A stretch of DNA of 6,371 bases from JBJXFY01 sp046155815 (GTDB lineage: Bacteria > Verrucomicrobiota > Verrucomicrobiia > Limisphaerales > CAIMTB01), in NCBI GenBank assembly GCA_046155815.1, contig JBJXFY010000040.1, forward strand, positions 1-6,371. The letters are read 5' to 3'. Below the pieces are notes generated by a model. That model was not told the origin of the DNA and did no database searches. It worked only from the letters and a program-made list of their open reading frames with translations. This document shows, one piece after another, positions 1 through 6,371 of this stretch (position 1 is its first letter; every line of letters starts with the position of its first letter). A program made the translations under genes and the position numbers.

Positions 1-177
1 CCCGAGGCCGCGCAGCTCGCCCACGACATCGGGGCCCGTCTTGCGGTGCCGTGCCACTACGACCTGTTCGAGTTCAACACGGCGTCGCCGGAGCCATTTG
101 CCGCGGCCTGCCGCGACGTCGGACAGCCGCACCGGATACTCCGGCTGGGAGAGCGGCTGACGCCTGAACCGCGCTGA
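1..177 (+). CDS. MBL-fold metallo-hydrolase, C-terminal fragment
   Basis: The reading frame is open from the first base and ends at TGA 175-177, giving the last 58 residues of a protein that begins outside the window. The visible part reads AAQLAHDIGARLAVPCHYDLF, then EFNTASPEPFAAACRDVG and a final LRLGERLTPEPR. A late 'vPcHYdxFexN' histidine motif, followed by 'F...c...g' and 'LxxGE', is how UlaG-like members of the metallo-beta-lactamase superfamily (COG2220) end. In that family the late histidine is a metal ligand, and the proteins hydrolyse lactones, phosphodiesters or similar substrates. The HxHxDH motif that would prove the assignment lies upstream of the window. The substrate cannot be told. 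The gene converges on the giant minus-strand gene with only about ten bases between the stop codons, and no terminator hairpin is evident in that gap. Confidence 0.7.
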   Translation, partial: PEAAQLAHDIGARLAVPCHYDLFEFNTASPEPFAAACRDVGQPHRILRLGERLTPEPR

Positions 178-187
178 ATGCCGGCCA

Positions 188-3100
188 TCACCCGCCCGGG
201 CGGACCACCCTCACTTCGACGCTGCCGGCAGGCACGGCCACCGTAGTCACGAGGCCACCCGGCCAGCGGGCCTCGACCTCCGCCGCACCGTCGGCACGGG
301 CGAGAACGGCGACGAGGCTGTCCTGCGAGAGGCCGCCCGAGCCGGCGCGCAGCTCGCGCACCGGCCCGACCCGGCCGGCCTGCCGTATCCGCAGCGCCAC
401 GCCGATCCCATGCGGGTTGCCTGGAGGGCCGGCCACGCGGACGCGCAGACCCGGGCGCGCGGCGGCGTTTTGAAACAGCCTGGTTTCCGCACCGTTCTGG
501 CCCACGGCGAGGTCGGGCCGGCCGTCGCCGTTGAAGTCCCCGGTCGCGGCGCCACGCTGTTCGCCCCAGATCGCCAAGCCGCTGGTGGCCGCGGGCAGCG
601 GCTCGACCCGCGCCCCGCCGCGGTTGCGCAGCAACAGGCCGCGGCCGGCATCGAGGCGCGAGGCCGTGGGCTGCACGGGAAAGAAATTCTGCGCCAGGAA
701 AGCGTCCTCGTGCCCGTCGCCGTCGAAGTCCGCCACGGTGGCCCCCATCACGGGCGAGAGCTGGGCCTCATCGGGCAGCGGCCGGATTTCCCAGGCCTCG
801 CCGCGGTTGAGGAGGAGCACGGAGGCCAGCCAGACCGCCTCCAGGCGCGGAGCGGTGGCGGCGGCATCGCCCAGCACCTCGGCGAGGCTGGCCGTGGCGA
901 AGGCGGCGTGGGTGGGAAAGCGCTCCGCCAACGAAGGCACCGCGCGGCTGAGCGCCAGCAGGTCGCGCAGGGGAAACTCGCCGCCGAGTCGCGTGTCGTG
1001 AGCCGCCAGCACCGGCACGGGCACGCCGTCGCCGTTCAGGTCCGGGAAGTGCAGGCGCAGCGGATGCGCAGGGGAGGCGCGGTGCGGCGAGTTCAGGCCC
1101 CAGTTGCCGGCCAGCAGGTCGGGGTGGCCGTCACCGTCGAAGTCGCCGCCGGCCAGCGTGGTCCACCAGCCGGTGAGCTGAGCGAGGCGCGCGACAGGCG
1201 GGGCGCCGCCGGCGGATGTGGTTAGCGGCGGATCCCACGCGGCGAGCCGGCCGCCGTCGTTTCGGAAGAGGCGGACCGGGCCCCACTCCGAGGCGATGAC
1301 CAGTTCGGGGAAGCCGTCGCCGTCGAGGTCGGTCCACAACGCGGCGGCAACGAGGCCGGTCGTGGAAAACAGCTCCTTCAGGCCTGTGGCCTCCTCCCAG
1401 CCGGTGGCGGAGCGCCGCCAGAGACGCGATGGCGTGGCCTCCGGATAGCGGCCGGGCACGGGCTGTCCGCCCACAAACAAATCCACGTCGCCGTCGCCGT
1501 CGAAGTCCGCCAGGGCCACCGGGCCGGCCGTGGGCACGGGGGGCAGCGGCCCGGCGGAAGCGCCGGCGGCGACCACCGTGCGCAGCGCCGGCAGATTGGT
1601 CGCTCCGTCCTCCCAGTTCGACTCGGCGACAAGCAGGCCCGGGCCATCCGGGCGAACGAGCAGCGCGGTGGTATCGCGCGCGGCAACCGGGAGGTTCGTG
1701 AGCACGGGCGTGAATCCGCCGGCGCCCACGTTGCGCCGCACGGCAAGCCGCCCACCGCGGCCGGTGCCGACGGCCAGGTCGTCCGCCCCGTCGCCGTCGA
1801 GGTCGAGCCAGGCGAGTCCGGGGCCGGGCTGGCTGAACTGCCGCGGCAGGAGCGGCTGGCGGGCGAAATCATCGAAGGGCGCGTCCGCATGGCGGTGGGC
1901 GAGGGCTTTGCTTGCGTCCACAAACCACGCAGGTTCGCTGCGGTTCGGTGGCCGGCGGGCGGCGAGACCGGCGGCGGCATCGGGCGGGGTTTCCGGCTCG
2001 GTGATGACGTGGAGCTGGTTGCCGCGCACTCCCCCGACCTCGGACACACGGCCGCTGCGCCACGCCACCACGAGACGGCCGGCCCCGGCCGGATCGGGCA
2101 TTGCGAAGACGCGGAGGGGATCGTCCGCGGAGAGGTAACGCCCGCCGGCCTGGACTTCCTGCGACTGCACGAGGCCGTCGGTGTGGAGGCTGACGCGCGC
2201 GCCGATGCCGGCGGTGTTGGGCGGCCGGCCGCGCAATCGCACGGCCACGCGGGCCGCCGTGGCGTCGTTGCGGTAGATGCCGGCGGGGCCATTGAGCTGG
2301 TTGACCACCACTTCGAGGTCGCCGTCACCGTCGAGGTCGGCGAAGGCCATTCCGTGGGCCACGCCCACGTCGTCAAAGCCCCACGTGGCCGCGGCGTCGG
2401 CGAAGCGCCAGCCGCCCAGGTTGCGGAAGGCGGCCTTCGGCATCTGGAGACGCGGGAACTGGAGCAGCTTCAGCGGGATCTGATCGCGGCGGTACGGCCC
2501 GAGGCGGTCAATGCGGGCGGCGGCGTCCAAATCTTGCGTGTCGAACATGTGGCCGGCGGTCATCAGCAGATCCTCGTGGCCGTCGAGGTCCACGTCGAGG
2601 AAGCCGGCGCTCCAGGTCCAGCCCGCGGCCTCGAGGCCGGCGAAGTGGGCGAGCTCGGCGTAGGTGCCGTCCCCGCGGTTGCGGAAGAGCGTGTTGCGAT
2701 CGTTCTGCGGGCGGTCGTCGTACAAGCCGATGACGGCGGGGCTGGGCTCCATGGAGCTGTATTGCGCCATGCGCCGCTCGCGCCGCGGGTCCAGCATGTC
2801 GGCGAGGAGAAAGTCGTCCCAGCCGTCGCGGTCGAGGTCCGCAAAGTCCACGGACATGGAGAAGGTGCTGGTCTGGCGCAGCGCAAGCCTCGGGGCGGAC
2901 CGGAACCGGCCGCCGCCGTCGTTGATCCACATCCGGTCCGGGGAATGAAAGTCGTTGGCGACGTAAAGGTCGGGCGCGCCATCCTGATTGAGGTCACGGA
3001 ACATGGCGGCGAGGCCCCATTCAAGGGGCGCCCGCGGCAGGGGACGTCCGGCCTCGTCCGAGAAGACATGTGGCCACGCCACCCGGGAAAACCGGCCGCC

Positions 3101-3862
3101 ACCTTCGTTCAGGTAGAACACGTCGGGTTCGCCGTGCTCGAGGATGCGGCCCTCAGGCGTGATTTCGAGCATCTCCCGCAGCTCCGGCGGCACCACGGGC
3201 CGGCCGTCCACGATGTGCATGGCGAAGCCGGTCGTGCGAACCGTGGTTGTGCGGTAATGGGCCACGTAGAGGTCGAGGTCGCCGTCGCCGTCCACGTCCG
3301 CGAGCGTCGCGGTGGTCGGACCGCCTGTGCCCGCAAGGCCGGCCGCCGGAGCCGGTGTGAAGGCGCCGCGGCCATCATTCAGCAGCAGGCGCGTGCCGCC
3401 GCCGATGACATTGACGAGGAGGTCGGAATCGCCGTCGCCATCCACGTCCGCGAGCACCGCGCCGGAACAGAAGCTGCCGGGCATGGCCAAGGTGGCGTCC
3501 GCGGTCCGTTCGGCGAACTGCAGTCCGCCCCGGTTGATGAACAGGCGGTTCGGTCCGTCGAGGCCGCAAAAAAAGAGGTCCGGCCGCCCATCACCGTCCA
3601 CGTCGCCGAGGGCGACGCCGCTGCCATTGAGGCGGATCTGGTTGGCGGCGGCGTTCGCATCCGCGAGGTGGTTGGTGAAGGTCACGCCGGTCCGGTCCGG
3701 CAGCAGGCGGGTGAAACCCGGCCGGCCGGTGGGCGGGACGACCAGCGGAACCACCGCGGCGGGCGCAGGGCGGGGAAGCAGGAGGAGCGAGAGGCTCCAG
3801 CCGAGGAATCCGACGCGCCACGGCCGTCCGGGATGGCGGTCACAGGCGCCTGGACGGGCCAT
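188..3862 (-). CDS. Secreted FG-GAP/VCBS beta-propeller protein with two ASPIC/UnbV domains (CRTAC1-like)
   Basis: This is a very large predicted exported protein, 1224 residues from the ATG at 3862. The frame also allows an ATG at 3928 (1246 residues). I prefer 3862 because it puts a normal signal peptide at the N-terminus: basic residues to about 16, the hydrophobic core VGFLGWSLSLLLLP, then RPAPAA as a likely cleavage region. Neither start has a clear Shine-Dalgarno. The mature part carries 14 calcium-binding loops of FG-GAP/VCBS type (DVDGDGRPD, DLDGDGDLE, DFNGDGRPD and so on), starting near residues 87, 139, 189, 290, 342, 423 and 509, then 687, 786, 845, 907, 941, 1045 and 1109. The two sets of seven are each followed by an ASPIC/UnbV domain (about 552-624 and 1152-1221, both opening with GIG). 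A probable helical insert (about 963-998, FPLRDLL...) sits in the second half. Family members are extracellular or surface proteins thought to bind ligands or mediate adhesion, and no enzymatic site is visible. The exact ligand is unknown. The gene is flanked convergently at its 3' end and divergently at its 5' end, so it is probably transcribed alone. Confidence 0.9.
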   Translation of the reverse strand: MARPGACDRHPGRPWRVGFLGWSLSLLLLPRPAPAAVVPLVVPPTGRPGFTRLLPDRTGVTFTNHLADANAAANQIRLNGSGVALGDVDGDGRPDLFFCGLDGPNRLFINRGGLQFAERTADATLAMPGSFCSGAVLADVDGDGDSDLLVNVIGGGTRLLLNDGRGAFTPAPAAGLAGTGGPTTATLADVDGDGDLDLYVAHYRTTTVRTTGFAMHIVDGRPVVPPELREMLEITPEGRILEHGEPDVFYLNEGGGRFSRVAWPHVFSDEAGRPLPRAPLEWGLAAMFRDLNQDGAPDLYVANDFHSPDRMWINDGGGRFRSAPRLALRQTSTFSMSVDFADLDRDGWDDFLLADMLDPRRERRMAQYSSMEPSPAVIGLYDDRPQNDRNTLFRNRGDGTYAELAHFAGLEAAGWTWSAGFLDVDLDGHEDLLMTAGHMFDTQDLDAAARIDRLGPYRRDQIPLKLLQFPRLQMPKAAFRNLGGWRFADAAATWGFDDVGVAHGMAFADLDGDGDLEVVVNQLNGPAGIYRNDATAARVAVRLRGRPPNTAGIGARVSLHTDGLVQSQEVQAGGRYLSADDPLRVFAMPDPAGAGRLVVAWRSGRVSEVGGVRGNQLHVITEPETPPDAAAGLAARRPPNRSEPAWFVDASKALAHRHADAPFDDFARQPLLPRQFSQPGPGLAWLDLDGDGADDLAVGTGRGGRLAVRRNVGAGGFTPVLTNLPVAARDTTALLVRPDGPGLLVAESNWEDGATNLPALRTVVAAGASAGPLPPVPTAGPVALADFDGDGDVDLFVGGQPVPGRYPEATPSRLWRRSATGWEEATGLKELFSTTGLVAAALWTDLDGDGFPELVIASEWGPVRLFRNDGGRLAAWDPPLTTSAGGAPPVARLAQLTGWWTTLAGGDFDGDGHPDLLAGNWGLNSPHRASPAHPLRLHFPDLNGDGVPVPVLAAHDTRLGGEFPLRDLLALSRAVPSLAERFPTHAAFATASLAEVLGDAAATAPRLEAVWLASVLLLNRGEAWEIRPLPDEAQLSPVMGATVADFDGDGHEDAFLAQNFFPVQPTASRLDAGRGLLLRNRGGARVEPLPAATSGLAIWGEQRGAATGDFNGDGRPDLAVGQNGAETRLFQNAAARPGLRVRVAGPPGNPHGIGVALRIRQAGRVGPVRELRAGSGGLSQDSLVAVLARADGAAEVEARWPGGLVTTVAVPAGSVEVRVVRPGG
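512..3604 (-). repeat. Fourteen degenerate copies of the DxDGDG-encoding repeat inside the propeller gene
   Basis: On the plus strand the calcium loops appear as recurring near-identical strings such as gtcgccgtcgaagtc or gtcgccgtccacgtc. Examples lie near 521-538, 1128-1145, 1491-1508, 2323-2340, 3277-3300 and 3578-3604. They encode Asp-x-Asp-Gly-Asp-Gly-x-x-Asp and are spaced irregularly, about 34 to 104 codons apart, as expected for blades of different length rather than for a tandem DNA repeat. Twelve copies end in Asp or Glu at position nine, and the one near residue 941 (DLNGDGVPV) does not. The conservation is at protein level, reinforced by biased GC-rich codons. Confidence 0.8.
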
Positions 3863-4042
3863 GATTGCTGGGGCCGGGCCTTCGGACGTGGGTCCGGGCG
3901 TCACAATTCTCTCGTTGAGCGGGGCCATGTTCGTCCGCGCACGGGGACGCGCGCACCTTCACCGCGCGCTCGCCGGGATTCCAGACTTTCGGCCCGCAGC
4001 GCGTTCGGCCCCGGTGGCCGCTGAAGGTCTCGGCTGGGGCAA

Positions 4043-4056
4043 GCCCGGGACCGGGC
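4043..4056. repeat. Short perfect inverted repeat in the divergent intergenic region
   Basis: GCCCGG and CCGGGC face each other across a two-base spacer (GA), about 50 bases before the oxidoreductase start and about 180 bases before the propeller gene start. It sits in the only shared upstream region of these two divergent genes, so it could be a regulator site. In sequence this GC-rich, a six-base palindrome can easily arise by chance. I found no convincing -35/-10 pair for either gene in 3863-4108, and nothing else there that I can support. Confidence 0.25.
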
Positions 4057-4108
4057 CGGACAAGGGCTTCCATCACCCGGACGACCTGCTGCATCCTGCG
4101 GCGCCGTC

Positions 4109-5185
<1,077 letters not shown>

Positions 5186-5227
5186 ACGAGGGGTTCGTCG
5201 CCGGCCCTGCCTTCACGCCCGCGGCCG

Positions 5228-5818
5228 CTACCCTCCGAATCCCACATCCCCCGTAAGCACGAAAATCGCCGCCCCGTGCGCCACGGCCGTCACGGGCACG
5301 AGCACGAGGACGGTGAAGAGATACATGCCAAAGGCGCCGTAGGCCTCGATCTTCAGCGCCTTGGGCAGGCCATTGTAGAGGATGCCCAGCATGAGCAGCA
5401 CGCCAACGCCCCAGGCGAGCCAGGTGTTGAGCTGCGGGATCGCGTCCAGCATGCGCGCCGCATACACCGGTCCGAGCGAATAGCCGACCAGGACGAAGCA
5501 GTTGCGGTAGGTGATGTTGACGTGGAACGCGATCTCGACGCGCTGAACCAGGAAAGCCCCGACGAAAACCGCCAGCGACAGCCCCGTGAACTGCGCGAAC
5601 CCATAGCGGATCGCCAGCTCCAGCGGCACCTGCTTGATCCCGCCGCCGACGCCCGTGCTGGTACCCCAGTGATGCACCGCCCAGGCCTCGAAGCCGCAGG
5701 CCACCAGCGTCAGCGGCAGCACGAAAGTGAGCCAAACCCGGAGGATCCCACGGTTATCCGCGGCGATGGCGGTCCAAGTCTCGAATGGTGATACCAGCAG
5801 CTTGAAGAGGGTGATCAT
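5228..5818 (-). CDS. Yip1-family integral membrane protein
   Basis: From the ATG at 5818 the product is 196 residues. It opens MITLFKLLVSPFETWTAIAA, the usual beginning of bacterial Yip1-domain proteins ('lf.ll.sP.e.W..Ia'). It then has about five hydrophobic segments, near residues 27-48, 70-92, 107-120, 133-152 and 162-188. The hydrophilic N-terminus probably faces the cytoplasm. Bacterial Yip1 proteins are widespread, and their role is not established. The frame stays open to an ATG at 5923, which would add 35 residues (MIPRPGRAPP...) rich in Arg and Pro and unlike the family, with a GC-rich hairpin in its DNA. I therefore treat that part as upstream noncoding. An ATG at 5833 (MGRYGMITLF) is also possible. 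None of the starts has a good Shine-Dalgarno. The gene converges on the oxidoreductase gene, with 42 bases between the stops and no clear terminator. Confidence 0.8.
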   Translation of the reverse strand: MITLFKLLVSPFETWTAIAADNRGILRVWLTFVLPLTLVACGFEAWAVHHWGTSTGVGGGIKQVPLELAIRYGFAQFTGLSLAVFVGAFLVQRVEIAFHVNITYRNCFVLVGYSLGPVYAARMLDAIPQLNTWLAWGVGVLLMLGILYNGLPKALKIEAYGAFGMYLFTVLVLVPVTAVAHGAAIFVLTGDVGFGG

Positions 5819-5894
5819 TCCGTAGCGACCCATCCGCTTAGAGGCAGGCAGGCGGTGAAGCAAGCGATTCCTCCCGTGGCCGTTGGAAACGGTG

Positions 5895-5941
5895 GGCGGA
5901 GCCCGTCCCGGACGCGGAATCACGCCCGGGACGGCCCCGCC
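5895..5941. repeat. Long imperfect GC-rich hairpin upstream of the Yip1 gene and the tRNA
   Basis: A nine-base core, CCGTCCCGG at 5903-5911, pairs with CCGGGACGG at 5926-5934. An inner CG/CG pair (5913-5914 with 5923-5924) and an outer GGCGG/CCGCC pair (5895-5899 with 5937-5941) extend it with small mismatches, leaving a loop of about eight bases. It lies between the divergent Yip1 gene and the tRNA-Phe gene. There is no T-run on either side, so it is not a standard intrinsic terminator. It might be a REP-like element or a regulator site. Confidence 0.45.
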
Positions 5942-5956
5942 CGGCCCAAATCACCC

Positions 5957-5984
5957 TTGCCTCGCCCGTTCGGTCACCTTTAAG
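5957..5984 (+). promoter_or_regulatory. Possible promoter of the tRNA-Phe gene
   Basis: TTGCCT at 5957-5962 and TTTAAG at 5979-5984 match the -35 and -10 consensus at four of six bases each, with a 16-base spacer. Transcription would start about ten bases before the tRNA 5' end, a normal leader length. The short AT-richer patch stands out in GC-rich surroundings. The match is weak, and the call rests mainly on position. Confidence 0.3.
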
Positions 5985-6002
5985 TCCTCTCCTTTGAGCG
6001 GC

Positions 6003-6078
<76 letters not shown>

Positions 6079-6105
6079 CCTTCAACCGTCTTCGCGGCAG
6101 GGAGA

Positions 6106-6147
6106 TGGTGTCCTGGAAGGCCCCCGTGGACACCAATACGGACACCA
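6106..6147. repeat. Three copies of the octamer GGACACCA (one inverted, two direct)
   Basis: TGGTGTCC at 6106-6113 is the exact reverse complement of GGACACCA at 6128-6135, and a second direct copy lies at 6140-6147. The two direct copies start 12 bases apart, close to one helical turn. They lie 28 to 69 bases past the tRNA 3' end and before the integrase-like gene. Clustered short repeats in this place could be arm-type binding sites for a tyrosine recombinase or its directionality factor. That role is inferred from position only. Confidence 0.5.
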
Positions 6148-6183
6148 GTTTTGCCGCCTTGGCACACTAGGCGCAGAACTGGG

Positions 6184-6205
6184 GCGGGCCTTCGGAACGG
6201 CCCGC
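6184..6205. repeat. Seven-base perfect hairpin between tRNA and integrase-like gene
   Basis: GCGGGCC at 6184-6190 pairs with GGCCCGC at 6199-6205 around the eight-base loop TTCGGAAC. It could fold in RNA downstream of the tRNA and help end its transcript, but the 3' side continues with ACACGGGCC and not with a T-run. It is not a standard intrinsic terminator. A role as a protein site or a processing structure is equally possible. Confidence 0.4.
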
Positions 6206-6234
6206 ACACGGGCCTGGGCGGAGATCTTCCACGC

Positions 6235-6255
6235 TGCGTTCCGGACCGGAACGCA
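6235..6255. promoter_or_regulatory. Perfect 21-base palindrome overlapping the integrase-like start codon
   Basis: TGCGTTCCGG (6235-6244) is followed by a single A (6245) and by its exact reverse complement CCGGAACGCA (6246-6255). The last base is the A of the ATG start codon. As DNA this looks like a dimeric repressor operator or a recombinase site. As RNA it would form a strong stem that hides both the start codon and the only weak ribosome-binding-like bases (GGAA, 6248-6251). Either way it could hold the integrase-like gene at low expression. The function is inferred, while the symmetry is seen directly. Confidence 0.55.
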
Positions 6256-6371
6256 TGAAAAACCGAGACCGCCTCATCCGCCGGGGCAGCCGCGGCAGCG
6301 CCTTCTACTGCGTCGACACGCTCACGGGAAGACGCACGAGCCTGGGTGCCGCCGACCGGGACACCGCCGTG
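6255..6371 (+). CDS. Site-specific (tyrosine) recombinase/integrase, N-terminal fragment
   Basis: The frame opens with ATG at 6255 and remains open to the window edge, giving 39 residues: MKNRDRLIRRGSRGSAFYCV, then DTLTGRRTSLGAADRDTAV. The pattern 'RRG.rG..FYCVDt.TGkRtSL...D.d.A' is a short antiparallel beta sheet. It resembles the start of tyrosine recombinases common in Verrucomicrobiota, where it precedes the SAM-like core-binding domain and the catalytic R..HxxR..Y domain. The catalytic part is outside the window, so the assignment rests on this N-terminal resemblance and on the position beside a tRNA gene. The frame is open upstream to 6171, but no ATG, GTG or TTG occurs there, so 6255 is the natural start. 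A perfect palindrome overlaps the start codon. Confidence 0.6.
   Translation, partial: MKNRDRLIRRGSRGSAFYCVDTLTGRRTSLGAADRDTAV

Larger units (their letters stand above)
6079..6371 (+). mobile_element. Putative left end of an integrative element or island inserted at tRNA-Phe
   Basis: The tRNA 3' end is followed by noncoding DNA with repeats (6106-6147), a hairpin (6184-6205) and a 21-base palindrome (6235-6255), then by an integrase-like gene. Integrases of tRNA-targeting elements usually sit right beside the tRNA-derived attachment site, and the order and direction here fit. The other end of the element and a second copy of the tRNA 3' end lie outside the window, so this is inference from gene order. 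If correct, attL would overlap the tRNA T arm and acceptor end, roughly 6051-6078. Confidence 0.45.

Noticed and set aside
410..1225. A 271-codon plus-strand open frame over the 3' part of the propeller gene.
   Set aside because: It has the same antisense reading of the calcium-loop repeats and no domain or plausible start signal.
1889..4024. A 711-codon open frame on the plus strand antisense to the propeller gene, with repeated 'VAVEVR/VAVTVEV' segments.
   Set aside because: It is a shadow. The repeats are the antisense reading of the DxDGDG codons, the composition is Gly/Ala/Arg/Val/His-rich with no recognisable domain, and the opposite strand has clear domains and a signal peptide. GC-rich coding DNA often leaves such frames open.
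5186..5227. Possible terminator between the convergent oxidoreductase and Yip1 genes.
   Set aside because: Only weak four-base stems (for example ACGA/TCGT) and the palindrome GCGGCCGC at 5221-5228 are present, with no T-run on either strand.

Overview
The window is a GC-rich piece of bacterial chromosome. The gene set (a very large secreted FG-GAP/ASPIC-UnbV protein, a Gfo/Idh/MocA oxidoreductase beginning with an atypical GINFDHFHMGD motif, a Yip1-type membrane protein, and an integrase start of the 'RRGSRG..FYCVDTLTGRRTSL' kind) suggests a member of the Verrucomicrobiota or the wider PVC group. This placement comes from remembered family resemblance, not from a marker gene, and is moderate at best.

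Layout. Positions 1-177 (+) hold the last 58 codons of an MBL-fold metallo-hydrolase. It converges, with a gap of about 10 bases, on a giant minus-strand gene (188 to about 3862) for an exported beta-propeller protein. That protein has 14 calcium-loop (DxDGDG-type) motifs, seven in each half, and each half is closed by an ASPIC/UnbV domain. A divergent intergenic region (about 3863-4108) separates it from a plus-strand Gfo/Idh/MocA-family oxidoreductase (4109-5185). That gene converges, with a 42-base gap, on a minus-strand five-helix Yip1-family membrane protein (5228 to about 5818). A divergent gap with a GC-rich hairpin then leads to a complete tRNA-Phe(GAA) gene with encoded CCA (6003-6078, +). 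After a 176-base noncoding stretch rich in repeats, an integrase-like gene starts at 6255 and runs off the window.

How it fits together. The protein genes up to 5818 alternate in strand and show no operon, so they look like independently transcribed housekeeping or accessory genes for surface or secreted proteins and sugar-type metabolism. The right end is different. A tRNA gene is followed at once by short repeats, a hairpin, a perfect palindrome over a start codon, and the N-terminus of a probable tyrosine recombinase, all in the tRNA's direction. This is the classic arrangement of an integrative element or genomic island inserted at a tRNA 3' end, and it is the most interesting part of the window. 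Only the first 39 codons of the integrase are visible, so the element itself cannot be described. I did not see a clearly new biological system inside the window.
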